Source of the DNA: Myxococcus sp. RHSTA-1-4
Lineage (GTDB): Bacteria > Myxococcota > Myxococcia > Myxococcales > Myxococcaceae
Reading direction: 5' to 3'
Length of the DNA stretch: 64,000 nt
Assembly (NCBI RefSeq): GCF_020037125.1
Contig: NZ_JAIQDG010000020.1
Coordinates: 62,001 to 126,000 of the forward strand
The translations under genes were made by a program, and so were the position numbers. The notes under the pieces were generated by a model. It saw nothing but the letters and a program-made list of their open reading frames with translations, ran no database searches and was not told the origin of the DNA. Numbering within the stretch: the stretch's first letter is position 1; each line of letters begins with the position of its first letter. Positions 8,162-19,021 of the stretch are shown in pieces.

Positions 8162-9285
8162 TGGACTTCCTGACCGTGCTTTTCATCATCGCCGCGGTGG
8201 TGGTGGGCTTCGCCCTCATCACCGGCATCCGTATCGTCCCGCAGGCCAAGGTCATGGTGGTGGAACGGCTGGGCAAGTTCCACAGCGTGGCCACCAGCGG
8301 CCTCAACATCCTCATCCCGTTCCTCGACAGCCCGCGCCCCATCGAGATGCGCACGGGCAACCGCGTCATGCGCAGCAACCTGGTGGACCTGCGCGAGCAG
8401 GTCATGGGCTTCGAGACCGTGCAGGTCATCACCCATGACAACGTCAACATGGAGGTCGGCTCGGTCATCTACTACCAGATCGTCGACCCCGCGAAGGCGC
8501 TGTACCAGGTGGAGAACCTGGCGCTGGCGATTGAACAGCTCACGATGACGAACCTGCGCAACATCATGGGCGGGCTGACGCTGGACCAGACGCTCACCAG
8601 CCGCGAGACGGTCAACGGCAAGCTGCGCATGGTGCTGGACGAGGCCACCGAGAAGTGGGGCGTGAAGGTGACGCGCGTGGAGCTGCGTGAAATCGAGCCG
8701 CCCCAGGCCATCAAGGCCGCCATGGCCAAGCAGATGACCGCCGAGCGCGAGCGCCGCGCCGAGGTGACGAAGGCCGAGGGCGACAAGGCCGCCGCCATCC
8801 TCCAGGCCGAGGGCGAGAAGATCTCCCGCATCCTCCGCGCCGAGGCCGAGCGCGACGCGGAGATTGCCCGCGCCGAGGGCCGCAAGCGCGCCGCCATGCT
8901 GGAGGCCGAAGGCAAGGCCGAGGCCACCCGCCTCCTCTTCGAGGCCGTCCACGAGGGCCGCGCCACCCCCGAGGTGCTCGCGCTGCGCTACATGGAGACG
9001 CTCCAGGAGCTGGGCAAGGGCGACAACAAGATGTTCATCCCCTACGAGGCCACCGCCGCCCTGGGCGCCGTGTCCGCCATCAAGGACGTCTTCAACGGCG
9101 AGCTCACCGCCTCCAAGCAGCGCCCCGCCGCCCCGCCCGCCCGGCCCCAGGCCCCCTCCGCCGCCGCGCTGAGCGCCCAGGCCATGGCCCGCGCCACCGC
9201 CGTCCCGGAGCCCGCCACCCTCACCGGCGTGCCCGCCGTCCCCGCGCGCCGCCCGCGGCCGCCCGTCGAGCCGCAGGAGGACTGA
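8161..9285 (+). CDS. SPFH/Band-7 (stomatin-like, QmcA-type) membrane protein
   Basis: This 374-residue SPFH protein begins at a GTG that shares a base with the NfeD stop. It has one N-terminal membrane segment (residues 3-22) and the Band-7 domain (about 20-190, with IRIVPQAKVMVVERLGKF, ITHDNVNMEVGSVIYYQI and the GGLTLDQTLTSRE segment). An Ala/Glu-rich coiled coil (about 195-270, repeated EAER/AEGEK units) drives oligomerisation. The last ~75 residues are Ala/Pro-rich and probably disordered. The family forms ring-shaped scaffolds in the inner membrane, often controlling FtsH-type proteolysis; the NfeD partner upstream supports that role. Confidence 0.9.
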   Translation: MDFLTVLFIIAAVVVGFALITGIRIVPQAKVMVVERLGKFHSVATSGLNILIPFLDSPRPIEMRTGNRVMRSNLVDLREQVMGFETVQVITHDNVNMEVGSVIYYQIVDPAKALYQVENLALAIEQLTMTNLRNIMGGLTLDQTLTSRETVNGKLRMVLDEATEKWGVKVTRVELREIEPPQAIKAAMAKQMTAERERRAEVTKAEGDKAAAILQAEGEKISRILRAEAERDAEIARAEGRKRAAMLEAEGKAEATRLLFEAVHEGRATPEVLALRYMETLQELGKGDNKMFIPYEATAALGAVSAIKDVFNGELTASKQRPAAPPARPQAPSAAALSAQAMARATAVPEPATLTGVPAVPARRPRPPVEPQED

Positions 9286-9303
9286 CGGCTCCCGGTTCCT
9301 GAA

Positions 9304-9330
9304 CCGGCGCGGGAACCTTTTCCGCGCCGG
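9304..9330 (+). terminator. Hairpin after the NfeD-SPFH pair
   Basis: CCGGCGCGG and CCGCGCCGG pair perfectly. The stem can extend by GAA/TTT to 12 base pairs (one G-T) around a CCT loop. It lies 18 bases after the SPFH stop and before the next gene. No T-run follows, so it may act as a Rho-assisted or mRNA-end hairpin. Confidence 0.45.
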
Positions 9331-9372
9331 GGTGTCCTGGATGGCCGGACATCGCAGACCCCAGGAGACACC

Positions 9373-9750
9373 ATGCAGGACGCTTTCATCGCGGGAGGTT
9401 GGGGCATGTACCCCACGTTGCTGGCCGGGCTCGCCCTCATCGCCACGTGCCTCCAGTACGCGCGCCGCCCCGAGTCACGCTACGTGCCGCTGATGCTGTC
9501 ACTCGGCGTCTTCACGCTGATGGCGGGCGCGCTCGGCTTCGCCACGGGTATCGTCTCCCTGCTGCGGTACTACACGGGCTCGGCCAGCGAGCAGGGCACC
9601 ACCGTCCTCTTCGTGGGTTTCTACGAGTCGCTGCACAACGTGGTGCTGGCACTGCTGCTCTCCACGCTGGGCGCGCTGCTGGCCTCCGTCGGCGCGTGGC
9701 GCCTGTCTCGCCGCGCCGTGGCCGCTTCCGCGCGCGGCGCCGCGGCCTGA
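9373..9750 (+). CDS. Small three-segment inner-membrane protein
   Basis: This 125-residue protein has three predicted membrane helices (about 10-27, 36-57 and 80-105) and an Ala/Arg-rich C-terminal tail. AGGAG is placed 6 bases before the ATG, so the start is secure. The helix pattern is loosely like truncated MotA/TolQ/ExbB proteins, but I see no diagnostic motif and assign no function. It stands alone between a hairpin and 265 bases of non-coding DNA in which I found no gene. Confidence 0.7.
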   Translation: MQDAFIAGGWGMYPTLLAGLALIATCLQYARRPESRYVPLMLSLGVFTLMAGALGFATGIVSLLRYYTGSASEQGTTVLFVGFYESLHNVVLALLLSTLGALLASVGAWRLSRRAVAASARGAAA

Positions 9751-10015
9751 GCGCCCGGGCGGGCGGGGGCTTCCCACTGTCAGGAAGTCCGCGCGCGCCC
9801 CGTCCAGCCGAGCCACCAGGCGGGTCCGGGTTGCATTCCGGACCGGCCCTGGACATAGATTGCGCTGTTCGTTCCACCGGAGGGCCTGACACCCCCTCCC
9901 CACGCGAGGTCCGCGCACCCTTGAAGCTGAGCCGCTGAATCCCCAGGTCCCTTGGCCTCTCCCGCGCTGAGCCGCCTTCCGGCGGGCTCGCGCCCTGGAT
10001 TCAGGAGCTCGCTTC

Positions 10016-11518
<1,503 letters not shown>

Positions 11519-11630
11519 GCAGCGAGCTCCGGGGCACGGGGCCGGTACAGGAGCGCGGGAAGATATCCGGAGGGCGCCGTTCTCCCGGTGCAACCGGCGC
11601 ATCCCGCGTCCCGCACCCTGGAGAACGAAG

Positions 11631-11969
11631 ATGAAGATGACCCGCCTCGTGCCCGCCCTCGCCGTGGGACTGTTCCTCACCAGCGTCCCCGCGCTCGCGG
11701 ACAGCGCGTCGTGCACGCCCGCCAACGTCGCGGTGTACTCCAACCGCATCCACGTGAAGTGCGCCGCCTCCGTCGCCGGCGGCATCTGGTACTTCGCGCT
11801 CTCCACCTCCGACACCGCGCACGTGAATCGGACGCTCACCCTCCTCACCACCGCGCTCGCCGGCGGCCGCACGCTGTCCATCGACTACAACCCGTCCTCC
11901 ACCGCCGGCACCGGCATCGGCTGTCTGTCCACGGACTGCCGGCTCATCAACTGGGTCGCGATGTGGTGA
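11631..11969 (+). CDS. Small secreted protein with a Sec signal peptide
   Basis: The 112-residue product begins with a clear signal peptide (MKMTRLVPALAVGLFLTSV, cleavage probably after PALA-D near residue 23). The mature part is about 89 residues with four cysteines, consistent with two disulfides, and ends in aromatic residues (INWVAMW). I do not recognise a family. It lies 26 bases upstream of a secreted metalloprotease on the same strand. A propeptide-like inhibitor or accessory role is conceivable, though only the juxtaposition supports it. Confidence 0.75.
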   Translation: MKMTRLVPALAVGLFLTSVPALADSASCTPANVAVYSNRIHVKCAASVAGGIWYFALSTSDTAHVNRTLTLLTTALAGGRTLSIDYNPSSTAGTGIGCLSTDCRLINWVAMW

Positions 11970-11995
11970 CCCGCTCCGCACTCGCGAGGTCTCCC

Positions 11996-13057
11996 ATGGG
12001 AACCCAACGTCTCTGGGCGGGGCTCGTCCTCCTGGCCTCCACGCTGGGCGCGCTCACCGCCCAGGCCTCCCTCTACTGGAATCACGGTGTGCGTGGCAGC
12101 ACGCCCAGCGTCTGCTTCGTGGGCAACGCGCTCACCGCGCGCCCGGCCCGCGTGCAGCAGGTGCTCGACTACATCCACGACTTCGAGCGGGCCGCCAACA
12201 TCCGCTTCAACTACCTGGGCACCTGCCCGGCCCCCATCGTCCTCTCCAACGGAGACGACTGGCACGGCGGCGACATCCGCGTCGTCATCCCCGGCACCAG
12301 CGTGCCCTTCACCGGCATGGTGCCCGGCAACGGCTGCCCCATGTTCCTCGACGGAAACGGCGTGTACACCGGAGAGAACAACGGCTGGGGAAGCTGGTCC
12401 AACCCACCGGACGAGCTCACCCAGAACCGGGCGTGCCGCTACAACCTGAAGCTCGGGGACGACGCCGATGCCTCCGGCGTGCCCTGGCGTGACCACACGC
12501 TGCACGAGTTCGGCCACGCGCTCGGCCTGTCCCATGAGCATGCGCGCGACGACGTGGACTACGGCCTGTGCACCGCCTCCGGCTACGGCGGCGGGGCGAG
12601 CAGCGGCCACATGACGCCGTATGACCGGTACTCGGTGATGCACTACGAGTTCCTGTCCTGCGGCATCCACGGCAACTACGGCCACGCGGGGCTGTCCACC
12701 TGGGACCAGCTCGGGCTGCACATCCTCTATCCTGAGCCCGTGCGCGTCGCGGAGATGGTGGGCAGGACGGTCATCCGCACCACCGAGCCGCTGAACCTCA
12801 CGTCCGCATGGGGCGCGCGGGGCGCCACGCTCTCCGTCGTCGCCTCCGGCTTCTCCTGGAAGCTGTCGGGCATCACCTACAGCGCCTCCAGCGGTTTCTC
12901 CACGTGGCTGGGCGCTGGGACGTACCCGCTGCAGTTCTCCCACTCGGACTTCCTGGGCCGGACGTACTCGTACTCCGGAACCGTGAAGGTGCTCTCGCCC
13001 GCGGACTACGCGAAGCAGATCGTCACGCCCGTGGCCGCGCGGACGCTCCTGCTGTGA
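11996..13057 (+). CDS. Secreted zinc metalloprotease (metzincin-type)
   Basis: The 353-residue protein has a signal peptide (residues 1-23, ending TAQA). Its catalytic domain holds the extended zinc site HEFGHALGLSH (H170, E171, H174, H180) and a downstream methionine turn, SVMHYEF. This is the metzincin/matrixin pattern, close to M10/M12-like secreted proteases. A C-terminal beta-rich domain (about 245-345) may bind substrate or cell surface. It is probably exported to the periplasm or medium for predation or protein degradation. The ATG at 11996 is chosen because the signal peptide starts there, although the frame is open further upstream. Confidence 0.88.
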   Translation: MGTQRLWAGLVLLASTLGALTAQASLYWNHGVRGSTPSVCFVGNALTARPARVQQVLDYIHDFERAANIRFNYLGTCPAPIVLSNGDDWHGGDIRVVIPGTSVPFTGMVPGNGCPMFLDGNGVYTGENNGWGSWSNPPDELTQNRACRYNLKLGDDADASGVPWRDHTLHEFGHALGLSHEHARDDVDYGLCTASGYGGGASSGHMTPYDRYSVMHYEFLSCGIHGNYGHAGLSTWDQLGLHILYPEPVRVAEMVGRTVIRTTEPLNLTSAWGARGATLSVVASGFSWKLSGITYSASSGFSTWLGAGTYPLQFSHSDFLGRTYSYSGTVKVLSPADYAKQIVTPVAARTLLL

Positions 13058-13143
13058 GGCGCGGACGCGGGGGGCGGCCTCCACCGTGAGGCGGCCTTCC
13101 CGCGCGCGGCGGCTCGCACCACCGGAGCCGCCGTGCCGCCCGC

Positions 13144-14580
13144 TCAGGGCGGGCTGAACACCCCCAGCCACGTCTCGTTGTTCTTGAACGCGTTCCCCAC
13201 CCTGGCGATGTTGGCCGGCTGGTTGGTGGAGAGGGCGAACACGACGGAGCCTCCCGGCCCCGGCACCGCCTGGAGGACTTCCGTGTCGCGCTCGCCCTGG
13301 AGCCGGAGGAGGTCCTGCCGCTCGCCCCGTGCATCCACCGTGAGGATGAAGCCCTCGCCGGGCTCCTGCGTACGCCCCCGGTCCGTCATCAGGTAGCTGG
13401 TGTGCCCCGCGAAGCAGTAGCGCCCGGCGCCACAGGGGAGCATCGCCACGGGCGCATCGTCCTGGTCGAGCGTGTGCGCGCGGGTGATGAGTGCATCCGC
13501 GGGAGCATCCCACCGGCCGGCCACGAAGAACACGTCCGCCTCGGTGCGCTTGTCGGGCTGCTCCACCGGCGTGGCCGCCCGCGCGCCGAGGACGTAGGAC
13601 TCACCGCTCACGGCGAGCCCGACCAGCTCGTCCGCGTGTTCGGTCGGCACCGTCCTCACCGCGCTCCGCTCGCCCGTGGGCTCGAAGCGCGTCAGCAGGA
13701 TGGCCCTGCCTTCGGGGCCTTCCGGTGGCTGAGGGAAGTTCTCCGCGTATGGCCGCCGGTGGAAGACCAGGAACGGCGTCGCGACCTGCGCCCGGCCCGC
13801 CTCGTCGACCTCGAGCATCCAGCCCAGGAACGGGACACCCAGCGCGCGCATCTGCTCCGCGTTCGCGCCCGTGAGCCCGACACTGGGCGCCACGGCGCTC
13901 ACCCAGCGCACCTGCAAGGCGCTGTCGAGCCGCATGAGGCGAAGCCCGTCCAGCGCCACCAGGAGGAACAGGTCCTCGCCATGGGCCCTGGCGGCGACGA
14001 CGCCCAGGGCGCGCTCCTCCTCGGGGAGCTCCACCTTCTCCACCGTGCCGTCCGGAGACGCGAGGTAATACATGCGTTCCTCGGGTGCCAGGGGAAGGCC
14101 GAGCACGCGCTCGGAGATGAGCGAGCCGTCCGGCCGGAGGCGGCGCACCTGGACGGTCTTCGCGTCCTCGGGCCGCTCCCAGCCCACCACCGTGAGCTCC
14201 CCGCTGGGGTGCACGACATGCGCCCGGACGAAGTCCGGCAGGGACAGCTCACCGAGGAGCTCGCCCCCCGCGCCCACGTGGGTCAGCAGCTTGTCCGGCG
14301 GGTGGAAGAAGGTGTCGTCGCCCCGGTCCTTGAATTCGGTGCGCCGGAGCCACAGGGAGCCGTCCGGCGCGCTGACCAACCCGTGCACCCCGCTCATGAA
14401 GGCGCAGTCCACGCGCCGCACCCGGGCCCGCTCGTCGAAGGGCGCGCGCGCCTCGAAGCCGGCCTGCCCGTCCCGCTCGCACCCGTCTCCGCCCGATTCC
14501 GAGCACGCGCCAGGCAGGGCAATGAGGGCTGTGAGCGCGAGGCGGCGGAGCCTCGGACATGAGGGGCGATACCGGGCCAT
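13144..14580 (-). CDS. Predicted outer-membrane lipoprotein with repeated beta-strand segments
   Basis: This 478-residue protein has a type II signal peptide with lipobox LPGAC (Cys26), followed by a Gly/Ser/Asp-rich linker. The body repeats segments of the kind 'GSLWLRR', 'GELTVVGWERPEDAK' and 'DSALQVRWVSAVAP', suggesting a beta-propeller-like fold as in many myxobacterial surface lipoproteins. No catalytic motif is visible and the function is unknown. The start at 14580 places the signal peptide at the N-terminus, with GGAG upstream. Position +2 after the Cys is Glu rather than Asp, giving no clear inner-membrane retention signal. Confidence 0.75.
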   Translation of the reverse strand: MARYRPSCPRLRRLALTALIALPGACSESGGDGCERDGQAGFEARAPFDERARVRRVDCAFMSGVHGLVSAPDGSLWLRRTEFKDRGDDTFFHPPDKLLTHVGAGGELLGELSLPDFVRAHVVHPSGELTVVGWERPEDAKTVQVRRLRPDGSLISERVLGLPLAPEERMYYLASPDGTVEKVELPEEERALGVVAARAHGEDLFLLVALDGLRLMRLDSALQVRWVSAVAPSVGLTGANAEQMRALGVPFLGWMLEVDEAGRAQVATPFLVFHRRPYAENFPQPPEGPEGRAILLTRFEPTGERSAVRTVPTEHADELVGLAVSGESYVLGARAATPVEQPDKRTEADVFFVAGRWDAPADALITRAHTLDQDDAPVAMLPCGAGRYCFAGHTSYLMTDRGRTQEPGEGFILTVDARGERQDLLRLQGERDTEVLQAVPGPGGSVVFALSTNQPANIARVGNAFKNNETWLGVFSPP

Positions 14581-14695
14581 GACATCACTCCAGCAAGAGC
14601 GTTCCACGACAGACTTCCGAGGAGCACGACACCCGCCGGCCCGGGTGTCCGGGACGTGCGTCCCGGCGGCGCCACTATAGGCGGAACGGGCCCGC

Positions 14696-15664
14696 TCAGC
14701 GGACCGAGTGTCGGGCGTCCCACTCCACCAGCCGCGCCAGGCCCTCCTCCACCGACACCCGGGCCCGGAAGCCCGTCTCGCACTCCAGCGCCGACGGGTC
14801 CGCCCAGGTGGACTCCATCTCCCCCGGCTGGGCCGGCAGGAGGTTCAGCCGCGCCCGCGTGCCCAGGTGCCGCTCCAGCACGGCCAGGAAGTCGCGCAGC
14901 GCCACCGGCTCGCCCCGGCCCACGTTGAGGAGCCGGTACGGCGGTGCGCCCGTGGGCGGCCGGTCCAGCACGCGGAGCACGGCCTCGGCCACGTCGTCCA
15001 CGTGCGTGAAGTCGCGCCGCATCCGGCCCTCTCCGTACAGGTCGATGGGGCGTCCCTCGCGCAGGGCCCGCAGGAAGCGCAGGGGCGCCATGTCCGGGCG
15101 GCCCCAGGGCCCGTACACCGTGAAGAAGCGCAGGCCACTGGTGGGCAACCCGTGCAGGTGGCCGTACACGTGGGCCAGCAGTTCGTCCGCCCGCTTGGTG
15201 GCCGCGTAGACGTTCAGCGGATGATCCGCCGCCGCGTCCTCGCGGAAGGGCGGCGGCGTGCCCGCGCCGTACACGGAGCTGGAGGACGCATACACCAGGT
15301 GCTCCAGGCCCCGGGCGCACTCCAGTAGCTGAAGAAACCCCGTGACATTCACATCCAGGTAACCGCGCGCGACGTCCCCCGCGGCCCGCACGCCCACGCG
15401 CGCCGCCAGGTGCACCACCCGCTCCGGACGCTCGCGCTCGAAGAGGGCCCTCAGCGCCGGGCCGTCCGTGACGTCCACCGCGTGGAAGGTGAACGACTCC
15501 GCTCCCGGCGGACGCCTGAGCCGCTCCAGCCGCGCCCGCTTCAGCGCCACGTCCCCGGCCGGGTCCAGGTTGTCCACCCCGATGACGGTGTCTCCCCGTG
15601 CCAGCAGCCGCGCGCTGACGTGGTGGCCGATGAAGCCCGCCGCTCCGGTGACGAGGACCCGCAT
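14696..15664 (-). CDS. NAD-dependent sugar-nucleotide epimerase (UDP-glucuronate 4-epimerase type)
   Basis: This 322-residue extended short-chain dehydrogenase has the Rossmann motif TGAAGFIGHH (residues 7-16), the active-site serine region YASSSSVYG and the catalytic YAATK pair. The segment FTVYGPWGRPDMA is characteristic of UDP-glucuronate 4-epimerases of the CapI/LspL group. It probably supplies UDP-galacturonate for surface polysaccharide. The ATG at 15664 (MRVLVTGAAGF) fits the family; the longer open frame upstream is Pro/Arg-rich and rejected. It diverges from the FHA gene across 184 bases. Confidence 0.88.
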   Translation of the reverse strand: MRVLVTGAAGFIGHHVSARLLARGDTVIGVDNLDPAGDVALKRARLERLRRPPGAESFTFHAVDVTDGPALRALFERERPERVVHLAARVGVRAAGDVARGYLDVNVTGFLQLLECARGLEHLVYASSSSVYGAGTPPPFREDAAADHPLNVYAATKRADELLAHVYGHLHGLPTSGLRFFTVYGPWGRPDMAPLRFLRALREGRPIDLYGEGRMRRDFTHVDDVAEAVLRVLDRPPTGAPPYRLLNVGRGEPVALRDFLAVLERHLGTRARLNLLPAQPGEMESTWADPSALECETGFRARVSVEEGLARLVEWDARHSVR

Positions 15665-15848
15665 GCGGCCCTCACGCTCCCACGGACTCCGGCCCGGGGC
15701 CATTCTCCATCGCCACCGGAACCCCCGGCGAGGAGGGCCCCCGCACACCAGGCGGGCGGCCGGCCTGGCCGGGCGGTGGACACCGCCGGGGCCTGGCGGG
15801 GCGCGGGACTTTCCGTCGCCGCCGCTTGCACGTAGGGTGGGGGGCCTC

Positions 15849-16388
15849 ATGGTGTCCGTGAATCAGCTCCGCCCCTTCGCCGGGGCCCCGCTGGAGGCGT
15901 TCCGGGCCGCGTCCGGGCCGGTGGCGCTCATCCAGCAGCCCCTGGAACTCCTCCTCCAGGACGCCGCCCAGAGGGCAGCGGGAGGACTTCGCACCGTCGG
16001 CATGGCGTACCGCTCGCGCATGGAGGAGCGGCTGCTCGCCATGCTGCGCGACTTCAACAACCTGGAGGTCCGCTTCCTCCAGCCCCGGGTGGACGGCGAG
16101 GAGTACACCGTGGGCCGCGCCGACACGTGTGACCTGGTGGTGCCGGACCCGTCCGTCTCGCAGCACCATGCCACCCTGCGCTGGTACGCCGACAAGGGGG
16201 CCTTCTCCGTTCGCGACGTGGAGTCCATGAACGGCACGTTCATCAACGGCGCGCCGCTGGGCTACCGCGCCCAGGTGATGCTCCACGACGGCGACACCCT
16301 GGCCTTCGGCGACGCCCAGTTCCTCTACGTGCGCGCGGAGACGCTCTACGAGCACCTGCGCCTGGCCGCGCCCAAGCCTGCGCCCTGA
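15849..16388 (+). CDS. FHA-domain protein
   Basis: The 179-residue protein has a C-terminal forkhead-associated domain (about 78-165) with the phosphothreonine-binding signature: YTVGRADTCDLVV, SVSQHHATLRW and SMNGTFINGAPL. The N-terminal 75 residues have no recognised domain. It presumably recognises a threonine-phosphorylated partner of one of the many myxobacterial Ser/Thr kinases. The start is the ATG at 15849, since the sequence is atypical before it. Its stop is 8 bases from the imuB stop (convergent). Confidence 0.88.
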   Translation: MVSVNQLRPFAGAPLEAFRAASGPVALIQQPLELLLQDAAQRAAGGLRTVGMAYRSRMEERLLAMLRDFNNLEVRFLQPRVDGEEYTVGRADTCDLVVPDPSVSQHHATLRWYADKGAFSVRDVESMNGTFINGAPLGYRAQVMLHDGDTLAFGDAQFLYVRAETLYEHLRLAAPKPAP

Positions 16389-16396
16389 GCCGGGCG

Positions 16397-17962
16397 TCAG
16401 TCGAACAACCCTTGCAGGTAGAAGCGGCCGTCCCGCGCGTCCCGGAACACCCACGCGGGGCCCAGTCCCTCGAAGTGCACCCGGTAGTAGTCCCGCTGGT
16501 AGGGCGCGTCCGACCACCACTCCCCGCCCAGCCGCTCCGGCCCCGCCAGCGCCGTCACCCGGTGCCGCTTCCCGCCCAGCCGAGCCGCCAGCAGCCGCCC
16601 CGACTCGGCCACCTCCGCGTCCAGCCACGCCGGCGCCGCCAGCAGCCGCGACGGCCGCTCCCGCCCCACCCTGGGCACCACGTCGTTCCGGCTGCCCGCG
16701 TCGAGCGGGCTGTCCGCGTCGTTCCAGCCGCCCACGTCATTCCGCCGGCCCGCCTCGAGCCCGTCCACCGCGAGCCCCCGCTTCCGCTCCGGAGGCCGGA
16801 AGGCCCGCGTCCCATGCGCCGCCTCGGGCCGGTGGACGGTCTCCAGCCCCGCCGCGAAGAGCGACTCCTCGCCCAGCGTCGTCACCAGCCGCGACAGCAC
16901 CACCTCCAGCGCGGCGTCTCCCTCCGGCGCGTCCCCCAGCGCGAGCTGCTGGCCCCGGTCCTCGGAGTGCTCGTCCACCCGCGCGGACACCTCCGCCACC
17001 GGGTTCTCCAGCCGCTGCTCCTCCAACCGGTGCCGCGCGAGGTCCAGCAGCAGCTTCGCCTGGGCGGTGGGCCGCGCCAGCGTCAGCGGCACCCGGACCT
17101 GTCCCGCCGGGTCCAGCTTCAAGGTGAAGGTGAGCCGCACCGCCGCCCGCCGCCGCCCCGACAGCCGTGCCCCCAGCCGGTCCGTCAGCGTCTTCAGCGC
17201 GAAGCGCAGCGGCTCGAAGGACTCCGCGGGCCAGTCCAGCACCACCCGCTCCTCCAGCACCTCCTCCAGCACCGCCGCGACGAAGGGCGTGTCGTCCTCC
17301 CCCCGGCAGCGCGCATGGGCCCGGGCCCCGGCCGCCCCGCCGCGCGCCGTCACCGCCGCCGCGGGCAGCGCCGCCACCTCCCCCAACGTGCTGAGCCCCA
17401 GCGCGGAGAAGGCCGCCCCTTCCGGGCCCTCCAGCGCCGCCAGCGGGAGCGGCGCCAGCGCCCGCGCGCCCTCTCCCGGCGGCACCACCTCCACCCGGCG
17501 CGCGCCGTACCGCGCCAGCGCCCGCGAGGTGAACGCCTCCGAGGCCACCACCGCGTGCGCCCGGTAGCCCAGCTCCGCGCACGACTCCAGCGCCCGCGCC
17601 CCCAGCTGCTCCTCGCCCCCCACCAGGTGCGCCGCCCCCGCGTCCAGCCAGAGCCCGTCCGGCGCGGAGAGCTGGAAGCCCGGCGCCAGTCCCATCAGCG
17701 CCTCCCCCAGCGCCGTCAGCGCGCGCGCCTCGTCCTCGGGACGGTAGGGGAAGTGGCGCAGCACCGGCTCCAGCGCGGTGGCCGCCGTCAGCGTCATCCC
17801 CGGCCGCACCCCCGCCTTCAGCGCGGTGGTGGACGCGAAGGCCACCCGCCGCTGGCCGCGCACCTCCTCCACCAGCGCGAAGGGCCGGCCCGTCAGCTCC
17901 GGGAGCTCCACCACCTTGCGCTGCACCGGGAAGCGCGTGAAGTGCAGATACGCCCTGCGCAT
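16397..17962 (-). CDS. imuB: ImuB, inactive Y-family polymerase subunit of the mutasome
   Basis: The 521-residue protein has the Y-family polymerase fold (N-terminal AYLHFTRFPVQR, a palm/thumb region to about 330, and the little-finger and ImuB-specific C-terminal region). The acidic residues that bind metal in active Y-family enzymes are missing: the position usually reading Asp in the first motif is Thr/Arg here. ImuB is thus a scaffold that links the beta clamp to DnaE2. The ATG at 17962 follows the imuA stop by 7 bases, so the two are co-transcribed and presumably share the SOS box upstream of imuA. The C-terminal part contains a low-complexity Asp/Asn/Arg repeat (about residues 400-430). 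Confidence 0.9.
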   Translation of the reverse strand: MRRAYLHFTRFPVQRKVVELPELTGRPFALVEEVRGQRRVAFASTTALKAGVRPGMTLTAATALEPVLRHFPYRPEDEARALTALGEALMGLAPGFQLSAPDGLWLDAGAAHLVGGEEQLGARALESCAELGYRAHAVVASEAFTSRALARYGARRVEVVPPGEGARALAPLPLAALEGPEGAAFSALGLSTLGEVAALPAAAVTARGGAAGARAHARCRGEDDTPFVAAVLEEVLEERVVLDWPAESFEPLRFALKTLTDRLGARLSGRRRAAVRLTFTLKLDPAGQVRVPLTLARPTAQAKLLLDLARHRLEEQRLENPVAEVSARVDEHSEDRGQQLALGDAPEGDAALEVVLSRLVTTLGEESLFAAGLETVHRPEAAHGTRAFRPPERKRGLAVDGLEAGRRNDVGGWNDADSPLDAGSRNDVVPRVGRERPSRLLAAPAWLDAEVAESGRLLAARLGGKRHRVTALAGPERLGGEWWSDAPYQRDYYRVHFEGLGPAWVFRDARDGRFYLQGLFD

Positions 17963-17969
17963 GGCCCCC

Positions 17970-18833
17970 TCAGTGCGCCACGCCGGCGGCGTCCAGGCCC
18001 TCGCGCAGCGACGGCATGGACGCGTCGCGGCCGGGCCGCTGGCCGAGGATGCCGCAGCCATTGCGCAGCGCCCCGGCCTGCTCGCGCAGGAAGTCCGGCG
18101 TGGCGTCCTCCGCCGCCTCCACCACGTCCAGCACCCGCCCGCCGTCCTCCAGGCCCAGCTCCGGGTACAACACGCTCCACGGCAGCTCCGCCCGCGCGCC
18201 CGTGCCCCCCTGCCGGCTGCGCACCACCTCCACCGACCAGCCCTCCCCGTCCCGCGCCTCCGTGCGCAGCCGCATCACCCCGTCCGCCGGCGACTCCGGC
18301 GAGGTCAGCACCAGCAGCAGCCCTCCCCCGCGCTCCGCCGCGTCCGCCAGCTTCCGCGCCTCCGCCAGGGCGACCCGGGACATCCTCCCCGTGGAGCCCA
18401 CCCCTCGCGTCAAATCCAGCACCACGCACGCGAAGGCCCCGCTGCGGGCGAGCTGCACCGCCGCCCACACCCGCTGCTCGGGCGCCTTGGGCCGCACAAT
18501 CAGCAGCCGCTCCAGGTCCACGCCCAGCGCCGCGGCCGCCGGCGGGTACAGCTCCCTCGGGCCATCCACCCACGCGCACAGCCGCTCTTCCCGGTGCGCC
18601 GCCGCCACCGCGCGCAGCGCCAGGCTGGTGCGCCCCGAGGCCGCCTCTCCGCACAGCTCCACCGCCTGCCCCAGCGGAAAGCCCCCGGAGGGCAGCAGCG
18701 CGTCCACCGCCTCCATGCCCGTGCGCAGCACCGCCAGGTAGCGCCGGGGCGCCGCCTGCAACGCGCGAATCTTCTCCCGGAGCTGCTCGACCACCGAGCC
18801 CACCGCCCCCACCCGCTGCTCCGCCGCGCTCAT
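17970..18833 (-). CDS. imuA: ImuA, RecA-like mutasome factor
   Basis: The 287-residue protein belongs to the ImuA/SulA-like RecA-fold family. It has a Walker A-like GEAASGRTSLALRAV (about residues 61-75), a LLLVLTSPESP strand and the family's GVDLERLLIVRP segment. It works with ImuB and DnaE2 in damage-induced mutagenesis and may modulate RecA. The start is ATG at 18833. A LexA-box-like site lies 46 bases upstream, and imuB follows after 7 bases, giving an SOS-controlled imuA-imuB operon. Confidence 0.9.
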   Translation of the reverse strand: MSAAEQRVGAVGSVVEQLREKIRALQAAPRRYLAVLRTGMEAVDALLPSGGFPLGQAVELCGEAASGRTSLALRAVAAAHREERLCAWVDGPRELYPPAAAALGVDLERLLIVRPKAPEQRVWAAVQLARSGAFACVVLDLTRGVGSTGRMSRVALAEARKLADAAERGGGLLLVLTSPESPADGVMRLRTEARDGEGWSVEVVRSRQGGTGARAELPWSVLYPELGLEDGGRVLDVVEAAEDATPDFLREQAGALRNGCGILGQRPGRDASMPSLREGLDAAGVAH

Positions 18834-18879
18834 CTCGCCTCCTCGCCAGGACCCCGTGGGCCGAACCCCGAACGCTCGC

Positions 18880-18896
18880 CTGGACGCTCGTTCAGT
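18880..18896 (-). promoter_or_regulatory. LexA/SOS box upstream of imuA
   Basis: The plus-strand CTGGACGCTCGTTCAGT has the GTTCAG core and matches 15 of 17 positions of the Myxococcus LexA consensus I recall. It sits 46 bases upstream of the imuA start, in the only intergenic space available to the imuA-imuB promoter. It shares spacing and core with the dnaE2 site, which supports co-regulation. Confidence 0.7.
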
Positions 18897-19021
18897 ATGC
18901 TCGGAGGTCTGACATGCGCCGCCCAGGACGCATGGCGATGGGGCGGCGGAGCAGACCTGTCAGCTCGGATCCGCGGAGACGACGTGAGGAATCCCGGGGC
19001 CCTGCGCGCGGGAGAAGGGCC

